Shown here: positions 1 to 7,769 of the stretch, in pieces
Layout of the letters: each line of letters opens with the position of its first letter
How positions within the stretch are numbered: position 1 is the first letter of the stretch
Assembly (NCBI GenBank): GCA_964383365.1
Contig: CAYLHF010000013.1
Span: 16,571-80,570, forward strand
Direction of reading: 5' to 3'
Length of the DNA stretch: 64,000 nt
Origin: CAYLHF01 sp964383365
Lineage (GTDB): Bacteria > Bacteroidota > Rhodothermia > Rhodothermales > UBA10348
The notes under the pieces: model-generated
Databases searched by the model: none
What the model was told of the DNA's origin: nothing
The model's input: only the letters and a program-made list of their open reading frames with translations
Position numbers and translations under genes: made by a program

Positions 1-945
1 CTCGTTGAACGCCTCGGCAAGATCAGCGATTTCGCCGTACTGACCGGATTCCATTTCTTCGAAATGTTCACCCGACGCCAGGCGGCTCAGTACTTCACGC
101 ATACGGCCGATCGGCTTCACGACACTACCGGCTATGAAAATGGCATACGTGATGCCCAATACAAAAGAGAGAAGGATCAACGCGAGGGACAACCACAGGC
201 GTTGCTCCGCCTGCCGGCTTTCTTTCTCGATCGCCTCTGAGAGCGATTCGTTCAAATAATCTCTTAGCTGATTCAATTCGGTCTTGATCCACTCGACCTT
301 CTGCGTAAGAAAAACGAGTTCGTCAAAATCGTGTCGATAGTCGGCCAACCGTCCGCTCATTCTGGTTCTCTCGGCCGTCGGTATATCTTCCGCCTTCAGT
401 AAACCGAGCATCCTGTCGATTCCCGAATGAACCCCATCCTGATAATCTTCCCTGTTTCGGAGGATGTAGTTCTTCTCGTTGCGACGGATATCCAACAGGG
501 CGACAAGAGTAGTACTGGCCGACACCGCTCGAAGCCGCTGTTCGATATCATTGAGATTACTCCGAATCTGCCCCTCCAGTCCGGATCCCTCGTAGAACCC
601 TCTTGCCTTGAATGCGTCAATCAGGCTCCCGATGGAACGAAGATAGAGATGTACCTGGGCATGGAGTCGATTGTAATTATCAGACTGAATACCCTCGCGC
701 AGAACGACGTCCGCTTCTCGTAGCAGGACTTCTGTACGTTTTGCGAATATGGGGTCCCGGGTAATTATAAACTCTCGGACCGTAGCGTTTGCCATCAGAA
801 TCGACTCTTGCAGCGACCTGATCTTATCTCGTCTCTGGAGGGTCTGGACTGATGTGAACGAGAGTGCAACCACGGCAAATGAAACCAGGAACACGACTCC
901 AATGAGCGTGACCGTACGTCCGAGAAGAGATGACAATTTCGTCAT
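1..945 (-). CDS. Membrane sensor or chemoreceptor, N-terminal part (HBM-like plus HAMP), partial
   Basis: The frame is open from an ATG at 945 to the window edge, so only the first 315 residues are visible. A transmembrane segment lies at about residues 10-30. A long helical periplasmic region follows, carrying the LDIRRNEKNYILR stretch typical of helical bimodular (HBM) ligand domains. A second transmembrane segment near 255-275 leads into a HAMP domain (VKPIGRMREVLSRLASGE). The output domain lies outside the window. A methyl-accepting chemotaxis protein or a sensor kinase would both fit. Topology and HAMP are read from sequence; the HBM assignment rests on that one motif. Confidence 0.75.
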   Translation of the reverse strand, partial: MTKLSSLLGRTVTLIGVVFLVSFAVVALSFTSVQTLQRRDKIRSLQESILMANATVREFIITRDPIFAKRTEVLLREADVVLREGIQSDNYNRLHAQVHLYLRSIGSLIDAFKARGFYEGSGLEGQIRSNLNDIEQRLRAVSASTTLVALLDIRRNEKNYILRNREDYQDGVHSGIDRMLGLLKAEDIPTAERTRMSGRLADYRHDFDELVFLTQKVEWIKTELNQLRDYLNESLSEAIEKESRQAEQRLWLSLALILLSFVLGITYAIFIAGSVVKPIGRMREVLSRLASGEHFEEMESGQYGEIADLAEAFNE

Positions 946-1046
946 GATGATCGCCAGTTGCGGTGTACCGGAAATACATATCCGGCACTCGCATGATCGG
1001 CTTTAGATCATCATTGTTAAGTCAGCCGCCACCTGACTGTCTGGAT

Positions 1047-2243
1047 CTATCCCAGATCCGGACGCTTTCCCTCGAACTGCTGATAGAATAGTTTAAGTCT
1101 ACCGATGTCGGCCTCGGGATGTCCTCCCGCAAACATCGGAGGACCAAATCCAATAATCCTTCTGCCGAAATCGAGATATGCGGGGACGATAGGCACAGAC
1201 GCGCGACGCGCAATTCGATGAAATCCTGTTTTCCAGTGGAGGACTCTTTTTCTGGTCCCTTCAGGCGCCAGTCCGAATACAAACGCTGTCTCCGTCTCGA
1301 AGAGGCCGACCACCTGGTCCACGATACCTCCGGCGGCCGATCGATCGACGGGAGTTCCACCCATCTTCTTGAGTATCGTAGAGAATGGTCGCCGGAATAA
1401 CGTGTGCTTGCCGATCCATCGAAAGTCCAGACGAAGTGCATAAATCGTCAGCATCGCCAGGACGAAATCCCAATTCGACGTATGGGGAGCCCCGATGATA
1501 ACAAACCGCGATTGATCTGGAAGGGATCCTTCAAATCGCCAACCTGAGCCAAAAAAAATTCTCCTGGCCAGGTAGTCCACAAAACCCTTCCTCTTTCGAG
1601 GCACTCCTTTCCCGATCACCGGACGCTTTGTCGGACCAGACAGAAACATGGCCTCCGGCTCAAGCCAGTCGAGAAAAGAGGATACGCGCGATTCGAGTTC
1701 TTCGAGAGAACCCCTGTTTTCGATAATAAAATCTGCGTTTTCCAGATAGGAGGTATCGCTCATCTGACTGTTAATGCGGGACCGGATCTCCGCTTCCGTC
1801 AGGTCATCCCGCATGCGCACACGAGCAACTCTCTCTTTCTCCGGAGCCGTGACGACAACGATGAAGTCTGTCAGGAGTCGACTGGATTCCGGGAGGAGGG
1901 CTGCCTCCCGGATAAAAAGTTTGCATCCCGATGTCCGGGCTTCCCGTGCAGCGGAATGGAACCGTTGATACACCGCGGGATGGACAATTTCTTCCAATGC
2001 CGAACGCGTTTCGTCCGATGAGAAAATGGCTTTTGAGACAAACGGTTTGTTCAGGGATCCGTCGGGTGTATATGCATCTCTCCCGAGGAGACCCTCGATC
2101 CGCTTACGAATGCTCTCATCTTCCGTCATCAGTCTCCGGGCTACATCGTCAGCGGAAAATAATTCTGCACCTTTCAGCGACAACAGTCTACAGACTTCGC
2201 TCTTTCCACTTCCGATCCCGCCGGTGACACCGATAATGATCAT
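1047..2243 (-). CDS. coaE: Dephospho-CoA kinase fused to a PlsC-like acyltransferase
   Basis: One uninterrupted 398-residue frame holds two enzymes. Residues 1-195 are dephospho-CoA kinase, the last step of CoA synthesis, with Walker A GGIGSGKS at 8-15 and a usual full CoaE length. Residues 205-398 are a lysophospholipid-type acyltransferase with the HX4D motif (HTSNWD, 254-259) and an EGTR block (328-331). No stop separates them, and the junction around WLEPEAMFLSG reads cleanly. CoaE is normally a stand-alone protein. The fusion would join CoA supply to acyl transfer at the membrane, but that link is inference. A sequencing artefact removing a stop cannot be fully excluded. Confidence 0.9.
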   Translation of the reverse strand: MIIIGVTGGIGSGKSEVCRLLSLKGAELFSADDVARRLMTEDESIRKRIEGLLGRDAYTPDGSLNKPFVSKAIFSSDETRSALEEIVHPAVYQRFHSAAREARTSGCKLFIREAALLPESSRLLTDFIVVVTAPEKERVARVRMRDDLTEAEIRSRINSQMSDTSYLENADFIIENRGSLEELESRVSSFLDWLEPEAMFLSGPTKRPVIGKGVPRKRKGFVDYLARRIFFGSGWRFEGSLPDQSRFVIIGAPHTSNWDFVLAMLTIYALRLDFRWIGKHTLFRRPFSTILKKMGGTPVDRSAAGGIVDQVVGLFETETAFVFGLAPEGTRKRVLHWKTGFHRIARRASVPIVPAYLDFGRRIIGFGPPMFAGGHPEADIGRLKLFYQQFEGKRPDLG

Positions 2244-2306
2244 GCTCGAAGTACGGTTCTGGTACGCGTGTTTCGTTTCATTTTATTCCGAGAGTGGCAA
2301 AATTAA

Positions 2307-4334
2307 TCAAAAGGTCCACTGCATTGATACGGCCAAATTGGGAATCAGTGAACGGATACCCTTTTTCCCTGCTTTGCGGACCGATTCCGAGAGGGTGGCT
2401 GGAAGTTCTCCATAGAGTTTTTGCGTTATCCTCTGAACGGTTGCCCATCCGTCCAGACGTATGAAAGCCCCCGGACCGAGAGGCCATACGATGGCGGCCG
2501 TCGGACCGATCTGAGCGATTCGTTGACGTCCGGGTCTGGAGATGGACATTCGATTCTCTGTGGAACCACCGTCGGACTCCGGTCCAACGTATCGGACCGT
2601 CGTAGAGCGATTGAAGTCACTACGAATAAACGTTCGGAGTCCGATATCGGCCTGCAACCGATGGCCTACCTGTAATCGGATCCAGACGCTCGTTGTTGTG
2701 AGTGTATCGAATGGAATCTCCGCAAACGACCGATCCAGAAAACGACCGAGTCGAAGATCGCTCACAGCGGCGGAGGCAAGAATCCGAATGTCCTCTCCTA
2801 ACTCCTGCGTACCCTCCAACTGATACCTGAGTTCTCTTGCCGATTGATCGGTAGGTCTCCGCCCCTGAAGAACAAAGTCGTCCACCGTATAGGTAGCCCG
2901 CACCTCAGTATTGAATTCGATTCGGGTATTCCGACCTGGCTGCCAGCGAACCGAAGGACGAAATCGGAGCGAACGCTGGACATTGTTTTCTGCTGATCGA
3001 GACGATTTTACATAGACGGTGTGGAAATACGTCCCGAACACCTGCATTTGAACGTCGAACTCATCGCTCAATCGGTATTGAACTCCGATGGTCCCATTAT
3101 AAAAAAGTTCATCCCGATCGTCCGGATTGATCGTCGGTGTGTCATGATGGAGAATATTAGCTGATCCATTGGCCAGAACCGTCGTGCGTGATCCAAGAGG
3201 AAATCTTGTCTCGATCCGAAACGTCGCAAATCCCCGGTCATAGTCTGCCTGACGGAGAAGATTCTGTTTCTGTGCCGCCTGGGCCGGTGCCAGGTCCTTT
3301 TCGTTAGCCAGCGTCCGGCGCTCGACCTCTGCACCGCCATGCAGGGATATTCTGAATAGACTCTGACGTCGCAAAAACGATGAGTTTATCTCCCCCTCCA
3401 CCACTTTACGGCTGAAATCAGAATCGAAGAAAAGGGCTGTTTCAGGTGCCCGAAGCGTTCTGACGAGCCGTTGATTGGCAGAGACATCGATTCGACCGCC
3501 CAACGACAACCCGGACTCAAACGGCCGATCGATGATGAGCGATACCGCGACCGTATCACTCCGAGTCGATTCCACCGTCTCCGTAATACGGTCCAGGTTT
3601 CCTCCACGATTCAGGAATGAGGCTGCCTGATAGGCATCCCTCCGTACGCTCGACGCCTGAACCGACGTGCGAACCGTCGTCTTCTCGAACGTTCGTTCGC
3701 CAGATCCGATAAACCGAAGGAGCCCCCCACGCCGCGGCGAAATGCGTTGAAACCTTCCTTCTCCGCTGAATTGAACCCGGTACTCGTCGATGGTCGTAGA
3801 CGGCAGGCCGAGACTGAATCCAACACTGGGCCCTGCATCGGTCCTGAGCGGAGCGGTTGTGATGTCACTCGCGATACCCGGTCGTCGATCGAGAGACACT
3901 CCGACCAACGGCTCAACCCAACTTCCTCCTGGACCCGAAAACCGGACCCCTCCGAGCAGGTCCTGTTTGAGCACGCGACTCAGACTAAACCATCCAACAG
4001 ACTCGTATACGGAGATGGTTCGCTGTCCAACGGAACGCCGAAGCGTTAGGGAAGCCCTGTTTTCGTCCCTGAAACTAAGACGGTTGTCGAACAGGATAAA
4101 CGCATCGGATCTAAACTCATTGCTCAATTCCAGAGACCAGGGCCCCATCTGCTCGCTCACCCGCAAACCGCTCGTCCAGAGATAGCGGTTGACATCACGT
4201 TCGAAACCCGATACAAAGGAACTCTGACTCCGAACCGGTAACGGAGACAGCGCCAGGATTATCCCACCGATCACGTAGATGAGGAGGTTTCCAAAACGGA
4301 CCCTATGATCACCAGATCTCAACCCGGTGGCCAC
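2307..4334 (-). CDS. Large outer-membrane beta-barrel protein, uncharacterised
   Basis: The protein is about 675 residues. It has a hydrophobic N-terminal segment (LLIYVIGGIILALSPL) followed by many alternating amphipathic strands rich in Arg, Thr, Ser and Gly. It ends in a terminal Phe (SMQWTF), the usual last residue of outer-membrane barrels. No enzymatic motif was recognised, so the role is unknown; porin-like or surface scaffold functions are both possible. The upstream HIT gene overlaps its start. The start is GTG at 4334, or TTG at 4322 overlapping the HIT stop, so translation is probably coupled. Confidence 0.7.
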   Translation of the reverse strand: MATGLRSGDHRVRFGNLLIYVIGGIILALSPLPVRSQSSFVSGFERDVNRYLWTSGLRVSEQMGPWSLELSNEFRSDAFILFDNRLSFRDENRASLTLRRSVGQRTISVYESVGWFSLSRVLKQDLLGGVRFSGPGGSWVEPLVGVSLDRRPGIASDITTAPLRTDAGPSVGFSLGLPSTTIDEYRVQFSGEGRFQRISPRRGGLLRFIGSGERTFEKTTVRTSVQASSVRRDAYQAASFLNRGGNLDRITETVESTRSDTVAVSLIIDRPFESGLSLGGRIDVSANQRLVRTLRAPETALFFDSDFSRKVVEGEINSSFLRRQSLFRISLHGGAEVERRTLANEKDLAPAQAAQKQNLLRQADYDRGFATFRIETRFPLGSRTTVLANGSANILHHDTPTINPDDRDELFYNGTIGVQYRLSDEFDVQMQVFGTYFHTVYVKSSRSAENNVQRSLRFRPSVRWQPGRNTRIEFNTEVRATYTVDDFVLQGRRPTDQSARELRYQLEGTQELGEDIRILASAAVSDLRLGRFLDRSFAEIPFDTLTTTSVWIRLQVGHRLQADIGLRTFIRSDFNRSTTVRYVGPESDGGSTENRMSISRPGRQRIAQIGPTAAIVWPLGPGAFIRLDGWATVQRITQKLYGELPATLSESVRKAGKKGIRSLIPNLAVSMQWTF

Positions 4335-4663
4335 GTAAGTTTTCTACCTCCAAGAACGTGAAGGTGGATATGAGGGACCGTCTGCTGACCGTCTTCGCCG
4401 CAATTGAACACGGCACGATACCCATCTGTGAGGCCCTCCGCTGAAGCGATCTTTGCAGCGACAAGAAAGAGATGTCCTACGAGTTCGGCATCGGAAGCGT
4501 CCAATTCATCGATGGACGGAATCGGCTTCCTGGGTATAATGAGGACATGGACCGGCGCCTTCGGATCGATGTCCCGGATGCAAATACAATGGTCGTCTTC
4601 GTACAGGATGTCGGCCGGAAGCTCCCGGTCTGCGATTCGCTGAAACAGAGTTTTATCAGCCAT
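4319..4663 (-). CDS. HIT family nucleotide hydrolase/transferase (HinT-like)
   Basis: This is a 114-residue cytosolic protein of the histidine-triad superfamily. The HIHLHVLGG motif sits near the C-terminus and supplies the catalytic histidine. The upstream YEDD, PVHVLIIPRKPI and FNCGEDGQQTVPH blocks are typical of HinT purine nucleoside phosphoramidases. ATG at 4663 gives the usual MADKTLFQRI-type N-terminus; a longer frame begins upstream. It is divergent from the pterin genes and overlaps the barrel gene downstream. The cellular substrate is unknown, as in most HinT proteins. Confidence 0.9.
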   Translation of the reverse strand: MADKTLFQRIADRELPADILYEDDHCICIRDIDPKAPVHVLIIPRKPIPSIDELDASDAELVGHLFLVAAKIASAEGLTDGYRAVFNCGEDGQQTVPHIHLHVLGGRKLTWPPG

Positions 4664-4809
4664 GAAATTCCGATTTTCAATGTTCGAATGAGGCGCTGGA
4701 ATGGGAATATAGAGGATACCCCATTTATTCGTCACCCGTCCATCCGGAACGTTGGATGCCTCTTACTGTTCGACCGACGACCGCGGGAAACCCATGTACG
4801 GCTCCGATC

Positions 4810-5223
4810 ATGTCTCGAGTTTACGTCACCAGAAGGGCTCATTTTAACGCTGCCCACCGATTGCACAACCCGGCCCGAACCGACGAGTGGAATTCAGTCA
4901 CATTCGGGAAGTGCAATGCTCCGAACTGGCACGGGCACAATTATAAACTGGACGTATGCGTCGTGGGCTCTCCGGATCCGGAAACGGGATACGTGATCGA
5001 TCTTGGAATTCTGAAGGAGATCGTGGAGGAACGAATTATCAGCAAGTGCGACCATGCAAACCTGAATCTGGACGTTGACTTTCTCGAAGGGGTCATACCA
5101 TCTGCGGAGAATCTGGCGATTTCCTTCTGGTCTGAACTGGTCGACCACATCCCAGGAGGAACTCTCTACCTGATCCGCCTCTACGAAACGGACCGCAATT
5201 ATGTAGAATATCGAGGAGAATAG
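4810..5223 (+). CDS. 6-pyruvoyltetrahydropterin synthase (PTPS/QueD superfamily)
   Basis: The 137-residue enzyme is predicted to convert 7,8-dihydroneopterin triphosphate to 6-pyruvoyltetrahydropterin. Zinc ligands are His16, His41 and His43 in the HGHNY motif, with the catalytic Cys35 in GKCNAPNWHGHNY. The C-terminus (LYETDRNYVEYRGE) closely resembles animal PTPS rather than short QueD proteins, and no other queuosine gene is nearby. ATG at 4810 starts MSRVYVTRRAHF; an in-frame ATG at 4756 would only add an atypical leader. GTP cyclohydrolase I follows 17 bp downstream. True PTPS activity is likely but not proven by sequence. Confidence 0.88.
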   Translation: MSRVYVTRRAHFNAAHRLHNPARTDEWNSVTFGKCNAPNWHGHNYKLDVCVVGSPDPETGYVIDLGILKEIVEERIISKCDHANLNLDVDFLEGVIPSAENLAISFWSELVDHIPGGTLYLIRLYETDRNYVEYRGE

Positions 5224-5240
5224 AGGACACGGTACTTACT

Positions 5241-5861
5241 ATGGACGACACAAACATGGCCCGTTACCGCACTTATCAGCAGTTCGACGACGGGGATTTG
5301 ACGCATCTCAAGGAACACGTCGTGGGATTGCTTGAGGGGATCGGAGAGGATACGTCGAGAGAGGGTTTGCTCAAGACTCCCGAACGGGTATCGAAGGCAA
5401 TGCTGTACCTGACCCAGGGCTACGCTCTCGACCCGTCTGCCATCCTGAACAGTGCCGTATTCAGAGAGGATTACTCGGAGATGATTCTCGTAAAAGATAT
5501 CGAACTCTACAGCCTCTGCGAACACCATATGCTTCCGTTTTTCGGAAAAGCCCATGTCGCCTACATTCCGGACGGGAAAATAGTTGGCCTGAGTAAGTTG
5601 CCACGGGTAGTCGATGTCTTCGCCCGGCGCTTACAGGTGCAGGAGCGACTGACGATACAGATTCAGAAAGCGATTCAGGAGGTCTTAAGACCTCAGGGGG
5701 TGGCGGTGGTCATAGAGGCCACTCATCTCTGCATGGTGATGCGAGGCGTCGAAAAACAGAATTCCATCACAACGACGAGCGCGATGTCGGGCGTGTTTCT
5801 TGAGAACAATGACACCCGCGCCGAATTCATGCGCCTGATCGGAGGACACGGACCGAATTGA
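5241..5861 (+). CDS. folE: GTP cyclohydrolase I
   Basis: It catalyses GTP to 7,8-dihydroneopterin triphosphate, the entry to folate and biopterin synthesis. The 206 residues include zinc ligands Cys93 and His96 (LCEHHMLPF) and Cys164 (HLCMVMRGV), with the EGLLKTPERV block at 41-50 and QNSITTTSAMSG near the end. Length and motifs match homodecameric type IA enzymes. Its product is the substrate of the PTPS encoded just upstream. The stop codon overlaps the region where the reductase gene begins, so the three genes form one transcription unit. Confidence 0.96.
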   Translation: MDDTNMARYRTYQQFDDGDLTHLKEHVVGLLEGIGEDTSREGLLKTPERVSKAMLYLTQGYALDPSAILNSAVFREDYSEMILVKDIELYSLCEHHMLPFFGKAHVAYIPDGKIVGLSKLPRVVDVFARRLQVQERLTIQIQKAIQEVLRPQGVAVVIEATHLCMVMRGVEKQNSITTTSAMSGVFLENNDTRAEFMRLIGGHGPN

Positions 5862-5866
5862 ATACA

Positions 5867-6592
5867 ATGCCTCGTCAACCTCACCATATCGTCGTTACCG
5901 GAGCCAGCCGTGGTATCGGAGCATCGATTGCTTTGGCTTTCGCCCGTTGGAAGAAAACCGATTTACCCGTTTACCTGACACTCGTGTCAAGAAATGCCCG
6001 CAAGATGGACGACGTGGCGGAATCGTGCCGTTCGCTCGGTGCAGGTGTGCGAACCTATAGGTGTGATCTGACGAATGAGGACGCCGTCGCGAGAATGGCA
6101 ACAGCCATATTGGAAGACGCCGGTGTCCCCCGCCTTGTAGTAAACAATGCCGGCGCGTTCGAGCCCGGCCGGTGGCAGGAAACGAACATTTCGCTCCTGA
6201 AGCGACAGTTGGATGTCAACCTGATGAGTGCGTTCCATGTGACATCTGCCTTTCTTCCGGGAATGATCGAACGTGGTAGCGGACATATCCTGTTCATGGG
6301 ATCTGTTGCATCGATAAAGGGCTATCCAGGTGGCCTCGCATACTGTACCGCCAAACACGCTCTCCTCGGTCTGGCGAGGGGAATTCGGGAAGAAACCCGA
6401 AATCAGGGTATACGGGTTACCATCCTCATGCCTGGCGCCACCAGGACCGATACGTGGGACGGGACCGATCTGCCCACCAATCGATTCATGGCACCGGAGG
6501 ATGTAGCGACTGCCGTCGTCAACGCGTATGAGCTGTCAGGTCGGAGCGTCGTCGAAGAAATGATCATTCGACCCCAGTTAGGAGACATTTGA
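5867..6592 (+). CDS. Short-chain dehydrogenase, candidate sepiapterin reductase
   Basis: This is a 241-residue classical SDR. The NADP(H) site TGASRGIG lies near residues 12-19, the NNAG block at about 90, and the catalytic Ser-Tyr-Lys in GSVAS and YCTAK. ATG at 5867 was chosen; a TTG at 5858 overlapping the folE stop is an alternative. By family alone the substrate cannot be named. Directly following PTPS and GTP cyclohydrolase I, it is well placed to reduce 6-pyruvoyltetrahydropterin to tetrahydrobiopterin or a stereoisomer, which is the step done by sepiapterin reductase. That role is context-based inference. Confidence 0.85.
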   Translation: MPRQPHHIVVTGASRGIGASIALAFARWKKTDLPVYLTLVSRNARKMDDVAESCRSLGAGVRTYRCDLTNEDAVARMATAILEDAGVPRLVVNNAGAFEPGRWQETNISLLKRQLDVNLMSAFHVTSAFLPGMIERGSGHILFMGSVASIKGYPGGLAYCTAKHALLGLARGIREETRNQGIRVTILMPGATRTDTWDGTDLPTNRFMAPEDVATAVVNAYELSGRSVVEEMIIRPQLGDI

Positions 6593-6652
6593 CCGTCTTC
6601 GAGCGAGGGTTCGTCCGATGACGGTCCGCAGAGGAATCTGCCGATCAGAGCT

Positions 6653-7219
6653 CTAGTTCGTGCGCGGATCGTCTGGATAGGTAGACAGTAGCGCATATTC
6701 TCCACCGAGACGCCTCATGATGGTCCGCCAGAGTATCGCAGGATCATCGAAAAAAACCAGGTCAGGTGTTCCCCGGACAACAATCCAGCCATCAGACTCA
6801 ATTTCCGAGAGCAACTGTCCGTCTGTCCAGCCAGCGTAACCCAGGAAAAATCGGAGAACGTTCCGGTCCAACCCCGATTCCCGAACTACTTCGAGCATGG
6901 AATCAGCATCACCTCCCCACAGAACATTTTTCATGACCGGCCGTGAGTTGGGAATAAGATCAGGGATTCGATGTAAGAAGTGGAGCGTATCGGTTTGAAC
7001 CGGGCCTCCGATATGAATGGGCTCCCGGTACGCAGCCAGGTCTTCGACAAAATCAACCATATCCACCGACACAAACCGGTTGAGGATCAATCCGAAGCTT
7101 CCCGATTCACTGTGTTCACAGAGTAAAATTACCGACCGGCGAAAATTGGGATCCCTGAGTGTCGGTGGGGCGACGAGAATGTCGCCGGTAGACATTGCAC
7201 TGTGATTCTGAGGGACCAT
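6653..7219 (-). CDS. YqgE/AlgH family protein (UPF0301)
   Basis: The 188-residue protein matches the YqgE/AlgH family: GDILVAPPTLRDPNFRRSV near the N-terminus, FGLILNR, an IGGPVQ block, and FLGYAGWTDGQL toward the C-terminus. Family members are small cytosolic proteins without an agreed biochemical role; AlgH has been linked to regulation in pseudomonads. ATG at 7219 is used, with an in-frame ATG eight codons later. It converges on the pterin operon, with about 60 bp between the stops. Confidence 0.9.
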   Translation of the reverse strand: MVPQNHSAMSTGDILVAPPTLRDPNFRRSVILLCEHSESGSFGLILNRFVSVDMVDFVEDLAAYREPIHIGGPVQTDTLHFLHRIPDLIPNSRPVMKNVLWGGDADSMLEVVRESGLDRNVLRFFLGYAGWTDGQLLSEIESDGWIVVRGTPDLVFFDDPAILWRTIMRRLGGEYALLSTYPDDPRTN

Positions 7220-7239
7220 CCGTATCGCCTATCTATCGC

Positions 7240-7677
7240 TCAATTGGTTACGGGCGATGCACTTTCGCGGATGAGCGCCCTCCGGGCACCGCACCACCAG
7301 TCCGGCCCGCGCGTAATGGACTGAATGTTAATATCGGAAAAATATGGGATCATTGATATCAATAGCGACGGAATGCTCTGCCAATTTTCTTCGAGAACCA
7401 GCACCCTCAACTTCTCCGACGTTGTCGCCGTCCACCTCCACTTCTGACGAAGGGCCTCCGATTTCTTCCAATAGTTACGATCGTCCCACGCCTGAGCACT
7501 CTCATCGATCGTGGTGTAGATGTCCCGCAAGTTGAATACCAGAAAGGCAGCCATATCGGCTGATTCATCGTCGAATGTCTCTCGTTCTGCAAGCAATCTC
7601 AGCACTTCGGCGCAGGATCGGATATGGGCTCTCCGCCTTTTTGCCGGTGTAGATCCTGTCTTGATTATTCGGGTCAT
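7240..7677 (-). CDS. Small conserved-looking hypothetical protein
   Basis: This 145-residue, probably cytosolic protein has a basic N-terminus (MTRIIKTGSTPAKRRRAH) and a mainly helical middle rich in Trp, Arg and Glu. There is no signal peptide or membrane segment. I do not recognise the family. ATG at 7677 is preferred over an upstream GC-poor extension because it gives a compact hydrophilic start. It lies 20 bp upstream of yqgE on the same strand and may share its transcript. No function is proposed. Confidence 0.6.
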   Translation of the reverse strand: MTRIIKTGSTPAKRRRAHIRSCAEVLRLLAERETFDDESADMAAFLVFNLRDIYTTIDESAQAWDDRNYWKKSEALRQKWRWTATTSEKLRVLVLEENWQSIPSLLISMIPYFSDINIQSITRGPDWWCGARRALIRESASPVTN

Positions 7678-7769
7678 ACAAATGGGTAAATGAATGGTCC
7701 CACGTCCCTGCCAATATACCAAGACCCAAGCCAAATCATTTGGAATCCGGCCATCAAAGCAAAAAGGAT

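Noticed and set aside
4472..4996. 174-codon plus-strand frame across the HIT gene and PTPS start
   Set aside because: It overlaps two genes with clear family motifs, and its own translation shows no domain or signal.
4810..5223. Queuosine QueD as the identity of the PTPS gene
   Set aside because: No QueC, QueE or QueF is nearby, and the C-terminus and FolE/SDR neighbours fit PTPS better; QueD activity cannot be fully excluded.
6591..6626. GACCGTC/GACGGTC 7-bp inverted repeat between the SDR and YqgE genes
   Set aside because: The loop is 22 nt and no T-run follows on either strand, so a terminator is not supported.
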